64,000 bases of DNA. It comes from Ciborinia camelliae (taxonomy: Eukaryota; Ascomycota; Leotiomycetes; Helotiales; Sclerotiniaceae). The DNA lies in the NCBI GenBank assembly GCA_025890175.1, contig JANPYM010000020.1, positions 203,906-267,905 on the forward strand, in the 5' to 3' direction. Shown here one piece after another: positions 14,801-27,319 of this stretch. The notes under the pieces are model-generated. The model was not told where the DNA came from and made no database searches. It saw only the letters and a program-made list of their open reading frames with translations. Position 1 is the stretch's first letter. Each line of letters opens with the position of its first letter. The position numbers and the translations under genes were made by a program.

Positions 14801-17383
14801 GTTAAAAATTTATTTAATAATAAATTTTAGATTTATTATTATAACAAAGTTTTTTTTATAATATTTATTTTCAATATTACTAATATCATTAATATTAAAT
14901 TATTAATAATTTTTAAAATCTACCTTAAAAATATTTATTATCAAATCGTTTTTTATTATAAAATTTTTTGCTATCTCAAAATTCTTTATTGTTTTAAATT
15001 AAGAATTATCAAAAAAATTTGATATTAATTAATAATTAACATTTATATTTATTATTTTATTTTTATTACAATATATAATATACATTGTTTATACTAACCT
15101 TTGCATATTTATATTAAAAACTTTAATATTTAAAGTTTTTTTAAAAAAAAAGTTGCAATTACAATTATATATATTTAATAATAAAATAATAAAAATTTGT
15201 AATAAAAATGTATTAATAGAAATACAATATATATTAATAAATATATAATATAAAATAAATAAAATATATTTAAAAAAAAATCGGAAAATAATATATTATT
15301 TTTAAGATTTAAATTGAATTCAAATTTTCGTTTTTTTAATAGATTTTGTTTTTGTTATTAATATATATTTATAAAAAAATAAATTAGTTTATTTGGAATT
15401 TTTTTTTTATAATAATTAAACTAGTAAAATTGTATTATCTAAAATATTATTATTATATTAATTTATATTTTATTAATAATTCAATTAATTTAATATTAAG
15501 ATATATTAATTTAATATTAATATAAATTTATAATATAATATAGTTTAAGAATAAATTATATAATTTATTTGTAAAATAATAGTCTAAATTTTATAAAAGA
15601 AAATTTATTTTATATAAATATAAACTTGGAATTTTAAATTTAAATTATATTTTATTTATTTTTATTATTTTTATTTTTTATTTAAATAAAAATATATTAT
15701 ATTTTATATTTTTTATTATTTTATTTATTTAATTATTTTTTGTTATAATAATTTTATATATTATTTTTCTTAATATTTTATAAAATTTGTTTGGAATTAA
15801 TATTGAAATTATATTATTATTATTATTAGATAATAATTTATTAAATAAAAAATTAATTATAATTATATATTATATTTAAATATATAATTTTGATTTAATA
15901 AAATTAAAATTTATTAATTTTTTTATATATTAAAATAATAATAAATTATTTCTTTTTCAAATAATTATATTTAAAAAAAAGAATATATTATTTTAACAAA
16001 AAATTATAATTTAAATAAATATTAATAATATTATAAAAAATGTATTTGCGAAAAATATGTTTATTATTTTTTTTAATAGTATTAGAAAATCAGGAATTCG
16101 ATTTAAAAAAAATTAGGTTAAAATTAAAATGTTAATTTTATTAATAATAAAGAAATTTGATATAAACGGAATAGTTTTTGATTTAAAATTTATTTAATAA
16201 AATAAAGATTTTATTAAAAAAATAATTTAAATCTTTTTAAACGATTTTGATAATATAATAGATAAAAATTTTATTTATAATTTATTTTTGGATATATAAT
16301 AATAAATAATTCGAAAATTTAATAAAAAATTTTATTAAATGTTTTTTTTATTTATAAAGTATAATATAAATATTAAAAATAAATTTGTTAATAAAAATAT
16401 TATAGTTTATTATTGTTTATTAAAATTGAATTTAAATAAATTAAATATAATAACAATCTATATTATAATAATAATAAAAATAAAATATTTAAAATAAAAA
16501 ATAATTAATTGTTTAATAATAAATTTTATTTTTTTTTATATTAATTATTGAATATTAATTGTTTTTGTTATTGTATTAAAAATATATTATAATTATTAAA
16601 ATATTAAATATTAATAAAAATAATTTTTTAAAAAATAAAATTATTATATTATTTTAATTAATAAATTATTTTATTAAAAAATTAATTTGAAAAAGTTTTT
16701 ATAAAGTTTTTTGGTTTATGTATAATTTAATCGTTTGAAATAAAATAAATTTGATAAATATATAATATTAAGAAAATTTTTATAATAATTTTTATATATA
16801 AATGTATATATATAATATTACGGTTAAAAAAAAAAAGGTTATTGAGAAAAATAATAAATATAAGTTTTTTTAAATAAATGCAAAATTGATAATTAATAAA
16901 GAATAATATATTTAAAAAAATAATTTTATAAAAATATGAAGTATAATTAGTTTTAAAAAAATATAAAAAAAAAAAAAGCAATTATATTATTAATAAAAAA
17001 TTAAGATTTTATATTAACAAAAAAGTTAATAAAAAAAATTATTATTAAAAATAATAAAGTCTTTGAAAATAATAATAAAAAATAATAATATAAAAGTTTT
17101 TTTTTTTTATAAATAATATTTTATTTGTTAAAATTTAAACAAATAATATTTAAAATATATTTTATTATATATATTAAAATAAAAATTAATTTATAATAAT
17201 AATAATTTAATATTAAATAAAAGAATTAATATATAAAAATGTTTTATTATATAACAATAAAATAAAAATTCTAATTTATTATTTTAATTTTATTAATATT
17301 TTTAAAAATTTTATATTTTATTTATTTATTATTTACTATCTATATAACTATAAAGCTTTTTTATCATCTTATAAAAAAATTTT

Positions 17384-17406
17384 AACCCTAATCCCTAATC
17401 CCTAAC
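17384..17406. repeat. Short telomere-like tract (CCCTAAT/CCCTAAC)
   Basis: Three CCCTAA units, each followed by T, T and C, preceded by AA. This is close to the TTAGGG telomere repeat of ascomycetes read on its C strand. It is the only C-triplet cluster in the surrounding kilobases of A/T sequence. Confidence 0.5.
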
Positions 17407-17770
17407 TTTTTGTTTAAATATATTATTATTTAAAAAAAAATATTTGTTAAATAACGATTTTAAATATATTTACAATTTAAATTATATTAATAATAAATTA
17501 CAATTAATATATATTTATTTTTTAAAATATATCAAAATATAATATTAAACAAATATAAAAAATCAAACAAATATAAATTTATATTAAATATATAATATAA
17601 TATCAATATAAATAATATTCAATATAAATATTTAAACAATATTAACTTTTATTAAATATAAAACAAATTTAAAAAAAACCACCACTTTTTTTTAAAAATC
17701 TATATATTTTATTATCTATTATCAATATTATCTAATACTTTTTTTTTTATCATATTATATCCAATTTAAT

Positions 17771-19811
17771 TACTAATCCGTTAAACATCCGCCCTATAAC
17801 GATTTCTCAAATCCCCTAATCCCTCTAAGATAGGTATCTATTTAGGTATAGTTCATCTGTTATATCATATAATATCAATCTTATATACCTACATCTATTT
17901 ATTTGCTATATATTTAGATACCTATATATAGTTCATCTATCATCCATACCAAATATAATAGATATCAATCTTAGGTATTTATCTATTTACTATCTACCAT
18001 TTATCATCTACCTACCCTCTACCCTTTACTATCTACTTATTATTTACCTATCATCCATCTACCATCTACCATTCATCTACCCTCTATCTATCATCCATCT
18101 CCCATCTCCCATCTCCCATCTCCCAAAAATATATATCCATCCATTTACCCTCTACCCTCTACCATCCATCTACCATCTACCATCTACCATCTCCCAAAAA
18201 TACATAATCATCCATCCATAGCCCCCATTATAAAAATAACCATATTTAATCTTCTCTTCCATCCCCTTCCCATCCCCTTCCCCTCTCCTTCCCTTCAATC
18301 TTCTCTCCTCCTCCTCCTTCATCCCCCTTTTTCTCTTCCATCTTCTCTTCTCTTCCATCTTCTCTTCTCTTCTCTTCTCTTCATATCCCGAGTCCCGAGT
18401 CCCGAGTCCAGAGTTTAGATCAAGATAAAGATAAAGATTGATAAATTAATAAATAAATAGGTAAATAAATGGATTTGATATTTATATGTGTATGGATATA
18501 GGTAGGTAGGTAAGAAGGTAGGTATTTATTTAGATATCTCATACTTAGATATTTATTTAGGTATCTCAAACTTAGATATTTATTTAGGTATCTAGATATC
18601 TCATACTTAGATATTTACGTATTTGAGTACAAATAAATAAACCCAACACCTATTAACTCCCCTCCTCCTCCTCTCCTCCTCCTCCTCCTCCTCCTCCTCC
18701 CATCTCCCTTCCCATCCCCTCCATCCCTCCTCCTCTCTTTTCCATTCCCTTTCCACCCAGTCCTACTCCCCGCCCGGACCTCCCCGGACCTCCCATCTCC
18801 CTCTCCTCCCGACTCCCGACTCCCGTGATATCCATCCATCCATCCATCCATCCATCCATACCCCTACCCCTACCCCTACCCCTGTCCTAAGCGAGCGTGT
18901 TTTTTTCTACCTACTAGTACCTACCTAGGTACCTACCACTTACCTATACAATAATCAAATAACACGACTCAACAATCAATAATCAATCCATAAAATCTAT
19001 TAAAACCATAATGTCATCCATATTACCACTCACTCACAACCCAAACAAATGCTACACACAATTCCAGGTTTGTTTTTTTGATTTTTATCTTAATTTTATT
19101 TCTTGATATGAGGTATTTGTATCATATGCTAATACTTCACTTTCTTTGGTATCTCGAGTACAATCAATCAATCCATTCCATCCATACCCTTCTTGGATGA
19201 GAAGAAAAACTCCGACGTTGAACAATTGCAATAACGATTTGGAAAAATACAGAATTGTCCCTGCCATTAAACTCCCCATATCGATGTAAGATGATAAGCA
19301 GTACATATCCGATCAAAGGACACATCACCACCCATCTGGTTTGATTTTCCTTCCGCATTTTCAATCCATTGTCCGTTGCGCACCAGGTAAAATCAAAAGA
19401 ACTTAAAAAATCATAGCATCATCAGATCATGAAAGTCGTGATGCTACAGAGGTATCTTGCCTTAACTCCAGAAGAGGATATAAAAGCCAGAATCAATGAG
19501 CAAAACCATCTCCCTCACTGAAACACTAGGAAACAGGAAGGAGTAGAACAAAAACAGTAAAATAAAAGCCAACCATTATGTGCAGTGTAAAGTGATGACG
19601 GCAACCAATTGAATTTGTATGCAACGCCGCCAACGCCACTGTGAAGCAATATGGTCTATTGAAGGGGTATGGTAAAAGTGGATCCAGATGTTTGTTTAAA
19701 TCGAAATGCCAAAGGAATGGTAGTCGATTCAAGATCGTATCTGGTCCAATAAAATACAAAGAATTGAATGTTGTGATGTGGTGTTGTAAAAGATTATCGC
19801 AAGTAGGATTC
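17771..19811. other. Gene-free border: microsatellites, then 3' flank of the cyclin gene
   Basis: 17771-18900 is built of simple repeats: CTACCATC/TATCTACC tetramers, C/T-rich tracts (18240-18380), CCCGAGT three times (about 18387-18410) and TAGATATTTATTTAGG repeats (18530-18610). CTC trinucleotides (18660-18700), TCCA tetramers (18832-18860) and four CCCCTA hexamers (about 18860-18883) follow. 18900-19811 is mixed-composition DNA, probably the 3' UTR and downstream flank of the cyclin gene. Small open frames at 19085-19364 and 19526-19759 have no recognisable product. Confidence 0.65.
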
Positions 19812-22124
19812 TTAACTTCTTGCTTGAATCATTCGCTGGGAGTTCTCCTCGATGGACAACAATGGGTCAAAGGCAACGTTTGAATATTGAGGTTCGAGGC
19901 GCAAGGCAGCTGGGATAGATGGTCGATGGCGAACGATACCTGGAATTTGAAAGCCCTTGATCATTTGGTCTTCGACGTATGTGGAAGCTCTCTTGTAACG
20001 GCGATCGGAATATTTCTCAAAGACAGCAGCATGATGCTTTCGAGCATTCTCGCAACACTCAATAACCAAAGAAACCAATGGCTTCAACTGGTTCCAAGTA
20101 TAACCAGAGTAGTAAACATGAGCTGGGGACCAATCACCCTTGCTGAGCATGAATCTAGCAACGGCGTGAGAAGCAGCAGCGATGAAACTTGGTGGGCTAC
20201 CAACGAATCGCTCATCCATGATGGTGACCTCCAAAAAGTACTTGGCTAATGTTCGCGTCTCCAGATCGTAATCGTCGGCCTTGCTGATACGGCGAAGGAA
20301 GCTCATTGGTCCAGGCCATCCCAGCTCAAATTGGAGCATGCTGAGCATGAATCGTTCTGCCTTGAGAATCTCTTCACTGCTGTAACCGCCATCGACCATG
20401 TAGACGATTTCGCCAATCGAAGGACAATTGATCTCTTCGTACTTAGCGGCAACAAAGATGGCTGTAGCACCGACCAATTGAAGCTTGCCAAGGGAAACAA
20501 CCTTCTTCGAAAGGAAACGATCGATGTAGTTGACGCAGAGGAAGAGAGTCTCGGGAAGAAGTGAGAATCGCTGATGAACTTGAATCAACCAATCCATCAA
20601 AACAGATCGCATTGACCACTGGATCTCGGCTTGTGTGTCCATGTAATGTGGGTCGGGAAGAAGCTTATTCTGTAATCGAAGGTTTGTCAGCAAGGCACAC
20701 ATGAAAATAAACAGACGGCGGGGAAAGTGTATAAAGGTTGCAAAGGTGGTCACTGTTGTGGTCCCAATGTAGGCCACACCAACGTCGCGTTGAGCTAAGC
20801 ATAACAATCAAACGTAGGATCACTAACCTCAAGTTCACGCATGTACGAAAAGATTTCTTCACCATACTCAGCCACCATGCTGGTGTCCCACATCTCATCC
20901 TCAATATCTTCTTGGGTTCGAACAGACTCAACAAGAATTTTGGCATCCTCAAGCTCCTTCTTGATCTTGTTTGTGAGCTTTGGAACAATAACGGTAGTGG
21001 CTCCTCCAGTAGTATTCTCTCCTCGGAACGAGTGGGCAGTGGTATAGCCTTGCTCATCATAAGCTTCTTCTTCATCCTCGGGCCAATATTCCTCGGGTTC
21101 AGAAGCGAGTGGTGGAGCTGGCAATTGCTTTTGTGACTTCAACTTCTCCACGACGGGAGGCTCGCTCTTTTCATTGATAGATCGGAGGTGGGTCTCGTTG
21201 ACGTTATCCTTCAGATGGTGCTCGGACGCGTTGTGGTAGGCCGTGAGTTCAGCGTTATCGACGACATTGTTCAATTGCTTGCTCTGTGTTCGTCGTAGAA
21301 CTGGTTGCTCAGCCTTGATCTCAGATTGACTCTTGGCGTGTCTAGGGCCGAGAGTTTGATTAACTGGACCATTGGAGACGACAGGCTTTTGGGCAAGTGG
21401 CTGAATATTTTCAACTCCTGTATCCTTGTAGACCGTGCCCTTCTTCAGAGTGTAACGCTTGTTCTGACCTGCTTGGGGTTGTTTTGGAAGTGGAGCAATT
21501 GAAGCTTGTTCGAAGGTAGATGTAGCTAATGGTGCTTTGGGGCCATTGTTGATTGGTCGTTGTGCTGGTCTTGAAAGTGCCGCTGACTTATCCTGAATAG
21601 CAATAGGCTTAATGACTTCGACTGACTTGCCATTGATAACAGACTCGTCATGAATAGTATTCAAAGTTTTTGCGGTATTGCTGACATCTCCGAATGCAGT
21701 TCTCTTGGCAGCAGCCTTGAGTCCTCCGACTGCTAACATACTGGCTAAGGTTCCTGTAGACTTGTGTTTTTGATGTAGGGTTGATTGTTGTTTGGTGGTT
21801 AAAGGTGCGATGTTCTCATCACCATTGGTGTGAGTAGATCGTACAGGTCTTTGGGGCTATTGAAACATTAATGTCAGTTTGCTTTGTCTGCAACTGAATA
21901 GAATCTATGAAGATTGAAATGAAGTAGTTGACAAGGTGATGAATTGGAATGTAGATCGAAGTAATGAGGAGATTGATTTGATTGTAGAGAAGAAAAGATT
22001 TGATTCACGTTGGGTAATGATCTAATCTTTCACTGGGGGAAAAGATAAGAAGGAAAGAGCAAACCACCACCACAACATCAATAAGACGAAAGGGTAGGAA
22101 GGAGGAACTTACTCGAGCGTCCAT
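19812..22124 (-). CDS. G2/mitotic B-type cyclin
   Basis: Three exons (22113-22124, 21856-20828, 20669-19812), 632 residues. The introns are GT-AG and phase 0 (256 and 158 nt). It is the regulatory subunit of the mitotic cyclin-dependent kinase. The 12-nt first exon encodes only Met-Asp-Ala-Arg. The join to PQRPVRSTHTNGDENIAPL restores the MDAR start typical of filamentous-fungal cyclin B (NimE type). A degenerate destruction box RTAFGDVSN lies at residues 56-64, with Phe at the usual Leu. The cyclin box spans about 345-470 (MRSVLMDWLIQVHQRF, KYEEINCPSIGEIVY), followed by a C-terminal cyclin fold (about 475-590). Residues about 65-330 are low-complexity with acidic patches. A start at the internal Met 44 would delete a conserved N-terminus, so the upstream start is preferred. 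The CT-rich tract on the coding strand at about 22500-22590 may be the core promoter. Confidence 0.92.
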
Positions 22125-24749
22125 GATTGCAGCTATTGTTTCCTCAATAGGTACAATAGGGACAATAGCAAAAGCCGAAGCTGATAAGGCGAGGCGATTA
22201 ACTTTTTTTTTTCTATTGAGGTGTGAAGAGGAACACAAAAGGCGCGAAGAAGCTATCGCGACTTAAGATATCATGAAGGAATGTATGTTGGATGATGTTG
22301 TTGTTATTGTTGATGTTGCGAAAGGGATTGAGGGATTGAGGGACTGAGAGATTGCTTTCAATTGGGCAATAATTATTGGGGATATGCCAATCTTTCTTGC
22401 TTGGTTCGATATGCAATGTACAATGTACGAAATCGAAGTTTAAAAAAAAGTCCCTGCAGAGATTATGATAGCTCAAGCATGAAGATGGATACAATATGGG
22501 GTAGGGAAAAGAAGGTGAGGGTAGGGTAGAAAGGTGGAGAATGAGAAGAGAAGAGGAGAAGAAGAAGAGGAGAAGAAGAAAGAAGAGAGCGAAGATGAAG
22601 TTGAAGATGAAGTTGTTGATGAAGTTGAAGTTGTTGTTGATGTTTATGTTTGTTTACCTCCAGCCAGGTATGTTATGTTGGTGATAGGTAGGTAGGTAGA
22701 TACCTTATTATTATTTCGGTTCTCAACCAAAAAGTTTTGTATTGCAAGATAAAATAAAAAGCTGGAGGCGCATGCAAAATGGGATTTGATTTGATATTAT
22801 TTGCTGGGTCCCTGGGTAGGATTTCTTCTGGTTGGCGGGGGATTCAAATAATTTCCAATTTTATTGGTGGTGAAGGAATAACAATAACATAACGTGACCA
22901 CGACCCTTGCTTTCTGTGTTTGGCTTTATTTACAATTATCTCCTTTGTGCTTAGTGCCCAGGTGTTGAATATTGCTTTGGTAAGGCACACCATCGCGTTT
23001 TTTCATTCACGTCTTCTCCAGACACGATCAATTCGTAAATTCATATCAAAGTATCAACATATCAATGAATTCTCATATATATAATATGTCCCATGGATGA
23101 CTTAATCATAACGAAAGCTTCTATTTGATTTTTGAACATCCCACATCATTTCATTTCATTCTTCTCCATACATACAAAAATATGATGATGCCCTCCCAGA
23201 AAATATCTTCTTATCGGTTCCATACACCAAATCACGTGGTGATAAACAAATCTTAAAAATAGAATGTCCGTCAATCAATCTTTGAACCCCTCGAACCCCT
23301 CGAACCCCTCATATCATATCATCTCTCTCATCCGGTACCTACCTACCTTACCTCCCTCCCTACCTATCAAAATCATACCGGTACTTGACCTCTTCATCTG
23401 GGCATCGGAATCCTATATGCACTATATGCAAAACTTTGTTGGTCATGGTATACATTAGGTTGGGAAGACTTAACCCTTTTTTGAAAGGGTGGATGACAGA
23501 CTCAAGGGGATTGAAAGGCCAAACAAGGTGCCACGAATACAAAAGTTGGTCGGTCGCCTCTTTTATCAATCATGATTCATATCTCCATATCTCCCTCCAC
23601 CTTTGAAATCATGCAGGATGAACGAAACCCCATTTTGATCTCTTTCTTCACACGCACTTTGACTTGAAAGATCGAAAATTCAAAATCCGAAATGCCGCGA
23701 TTGGTGTTGGATGGATAGAAATCAACCTCGTACTTAAAGAGGGGCAATTTCATCCTTTGATTTGCCAAAGGTTGATTTTAGTATCTCGAGCCGACATGCA
23801 TCGCACACGCATCACGAATCGGAAATCACAACAACCCAAGAAACCTTGCGCTTATGGCGCAGACTCATATTATTGAACCATCTATCTCCCTATCAGCGCG
23901 CGACTTTTCGGCATGAATGAAGGTCAACTGGTAGGTTTGTCGCGAGATGTTGTTTTTGTTTATGGTTACTCGAGGGAGTTACTCCAGATTCTGGTTGTGC
24001 TTCCAAAGGTCGAGGTCTGCGGTCTGCGGTCTACTGGCCAAGCTACAGTTTCGCGATGAGATGAGTTCCCCGGAGCTCATTGGATGATCTTCATCTATGG
24101 GATGATGGTGGTATGGTATGGTATGATGTGGTGTGGTTTGATATGGCATGGCATGGCATGGCATGGAATGGAATGAAGGATTGCGATTGCGATTGCGACA
24201 GCTGTTTGTGCAGATCTAATCAAGAGTCATTAGATAATGAAGGTGCAGTGGGTGCACAACACATTTATTACATTTACATTTACATTTACATTTGTGCCTT
24301 GCACAATTTGACACAACGTGCTGGTGGTCATGGATACTTTAAGTTTGGAAATAATGTCATGTTATGTTATCTCTCAAGGTATTTCTGGTTAGTATTATTA
24401 CTATCAAATGATATTGAAATCCAAAGTCTTGTGCCGATACCAATAATAAGAAAGACACTAACCAAATTGATGTGTTTGCGATGGATCATGATGGAAGTGT
24501 CTAGCATCACATCAAATTCAATAATGCATCATCAACTCTAGTCTCTAGCATCAACCTAGTAGCTCCCCACCCTTTCGCATTTTGTCTTGTCTCTTCCAGA
24601 GTTCAAGGTAGGGCCCTCATCGAGTCATCAGGATTCAGAGAGAGGGGGAGGGAGAGGAGGGAGAGGGAGAGAGTCATCATAAATTAATACATAACCTATA
24701 CCTACCTACTACATACATAGGACATATATATGGCTGGATGATTGATGAT

Positions 24750-24784
<35 letters not shown>

Positions 24785-27319
24785 GTGAAGTTACAGTTAC
24801 AGTTACACGTTACACGGTTACAATGCTTTTACTGTACTCAATTTTTGAGCCAAACTATGTCGCACACGATTGAAAGAGGGTATGCATCATTACCAAAACT
24901 AACAACCTGCATTCGACTTCTGCACCGTTGATAGGTTGTCACGAATCATCATGTTTAACGTTTGGGAGAAGAAGGAGAAGAAAAAATGTACTGTACGGAC
25001 TCCGGGGTGTACATACTTTGACTCTTTGAGACCTCAATCCACAACCCTTTCTACCTACGTACTCAACATATAGTAATATTTATGGTACCTTTTGCGCCAG
25101 TCCGGTGTCAATTGTTAACTTTGAAGTTCGATTGATTTCTCTAATGGCCGTATGATTCTGACTTACATACCGTACTGTACTTGGTAAGTTGGAAGTTGGT
25201 AGAGATAACGTGGAGGATTTAATTTCTTCTAATCAGCTTCGAGCATGAATGCGATTTGAAACTCGTGGCCAGCGCATACCATGATCCCGGGTCGCAAATC
25301 TTTCTTTCGCGATGAAGGGGGAAAAGACTTCAAGAAATGTATTACTTTACCGACAACCACATTTTTAATTGAAAAGGTACATGTATAATTCGAAAAAGAA
25401 GAGAGGAAATGCGCGATTCTATTGATTAGCTTTAATCATCCATATGTTTCTTTTGATCCCATCTAATTTCGAATCGCATTTCATCTCTTAAAATATTTGA
25501 ACATGTCAAAATTCCAACGACTACGGCTCATAGGAAAATCGAAAGTTACACCCATGATCATCCTCAAATCATCCTTGCTTTTAGACGTTGACGCATAAAT
25601 ATCATTGGTTAATTATGATGGTTTACTCAAGCACTTGGCCTTTGCTTTCCGTGAGTTGTCTCGACCGCACTGGTTCTTTGAAGTTTAGCTGAACTGAGGT
25701 GCCGGTAGATTTGTATGGACTCTAGAGGCAGAACAGAGTATGGAGCATTGGACCTCTCTTCAAGGTATGATTTATTAAATTTCAAGTCGCATGCATTTGC
25801 GCTCGCCGCTTGGGGTCTTTCATCACTCATGACTTTTCAAGATGGTGTACACGCAGATGGGTGGTCATCTCCAATGATTATTGCTCCTTTTCATAACTCA
25901 TCAATAGCATCAATGGCTGGCATCATTCATCACTCGTCGCTCATTACTTTTCGGTAGGTACTGTACATCTAGATGTCAATATTCTATTCTGTGTGTTCCA
26001 AGATAAAAGGATTGCTGAACGCAGCCAGGCCGGAAACGGGATTAGATCGGAGTCGAATCAGATATCTTAATATATTCAGGTCCGAAACTTGACCACTCTG
26101 TAGCTGTAGATAATACAAGATATAACTTAAAATCCTCCAAACAAGGTTGTAGCTTCTTTTCCACCTACCACATATCTCTGTTTCTCTTTCTAATGGTGGC
26201 ATAGCATGGCCTGTGTAAGGATTGGGGAAAACGGGCAATCATAATAGAGCATAGCCATACGAGCGAACAAGCATAGCATATTAGGTCAAACAGTGAATGT
26301 CAGTCAGCTTGAAACTATCGAGGATGAAAAATGTCTCGATGAAAGACCTACCTACCTACCTACCTCCCTCCCTCCTCGTAGATACGAGTAGATAGATATC
26401 TAGGTAGACATATGAGGATATATGTGTAAGTCTAATATGAAAATAATGAAAATCTACTCCTTTTCCCGTGAAATGATATAAAGGATTTAATGGTCAAATT
26501 CATCAGAGACAATTTAAAATAGGAATGATGATGAAATATGTAGATTTTCAAAGTATTATACCAGGTTTATGTGGTTGAGCATAGAAGTTATCCAAGTCAA
26601 GCCATGTTTTATGCAAGCAACTAAACATATTCTGAGTAACGAGGACCGACTTCTTCCATTTCCACCACACACTCAATACTAGAGACAAGACACCAAAGAA
26701 ACATCCCACTTGATACAATTTCAAGTAAGTATGATATTCATTCATTAATTCTACAAGATTCGAGTCAATCATCCCGAGATATCATTTTCTCCAACCATCC
26801 ACTCTCTCTAACTATTCTCTTCGCATAAGTTGTGGGCGACGACATTTTGACAGGACGACAATTCTCCAATGCCTCGATAGGGCTCACAACAACATTCTTT
26901 TTCATCATCAGTAAGTTTCCATCCTACTTTTACTTTATGCGATCGAGAAAAACGAGTTCAATATCGCTTTCATGTTTCCATTCCATTACAACCGACCTTC
27001 CCGATGCTGGTCGCAGAAGGAGGGAGTATATTCGGCGGTGCTAGATTGGACGACAATGCCATCAGTTCACTTCCCCCTTCATCAAACATGGCTCAAATGT
27101 CATCCCCGAGTCTACTTTTGAGAAAACTAACAATAATTCCTAATCAGAACCAACGTTTTCCACCACCTACCTCTGTCCTTGTCTTCTCGACTGACTTGCG
27201 ACGACGACGACAGCATACTCCACCCAACATTCAGGATCTTTGACACCAAACATACTTCGCTTCACTCAATCACAGACATCTGCGACTGAGTTGAGATCAA
27301 ACATATTCTCTGCCTTTGA
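22125..27319. other. 5.2-kb divergent intergenic region between the cyclin and Zn2Cys6 regulator genes
   Basis: No gene recognised. 22125-22700 is probably cyclin 5' UTR and promoter: a purine-rich plus strand at 22500-22590, then GATGAAGTT repeats to about 22655. Repeats further right are TAGG (22686-22702), three CCCCTCGAA units (23284-23308), GGTAT/GGCAT pentamers (24110-24175), ACATTT hexamers (24262-24292), GAT/ATG trinucleotides (24743-24784) and ACCT (26349-26372). 26800-27319 probably holds the 5' UTR and promoter of the plus-strand regulator. The short open frames here show no family resemblance. A non-coding transcript or a small multi-exon gene cannot be excluded. Confidence 0.55.

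Larger units (their letters stand above)
7825..17770. repeat. 10-kb AT-rich gene-free block (RIP-type isochore)
   Basis: About 10 kb of nearly pure A/T with no plausible coding region. The longest open frames are 60-84 codons of Ile/Asn/Phe/Lys/Leu/Tyr, as expected by chance at this composition. Residual G and C are roughly balanced on the left (about 8-10 kb). G dominates on the plus strand from about 13 kb to 17.1 kb, then C dominates from about 17.3 kb to the end. No terminal repeats, target-site duplications or reverse transcriptase or transposase motifs can be read. Confidence 0.85.

Noticed and set aside
12434..16981. Open frames of 60-84 codons rich in Ile, Asn, Phe and Lys inside the AT block
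   Set aside because: At over 90 percent A/T such residues and lengths arise by chance. A mitochondrial-DNA insertion was considered, but no mitochondrial gene motif could be read.
19085..19759. Minus-strand open frames downstream of the cyclin gene, one with hydrophobic stretches
   Set aside because: Short, mutually overlapping in different frames, no conserved motif; more likely cyclin 3' UTR, though a decayed membrane-protein tail cannot be excluded.
24080..24541. 153-codon open frame in the divergent intergenic region
   Set aside because: Built from GGTAT/GGCAT and ACATTT repeats, with no domain; not a credible protein.
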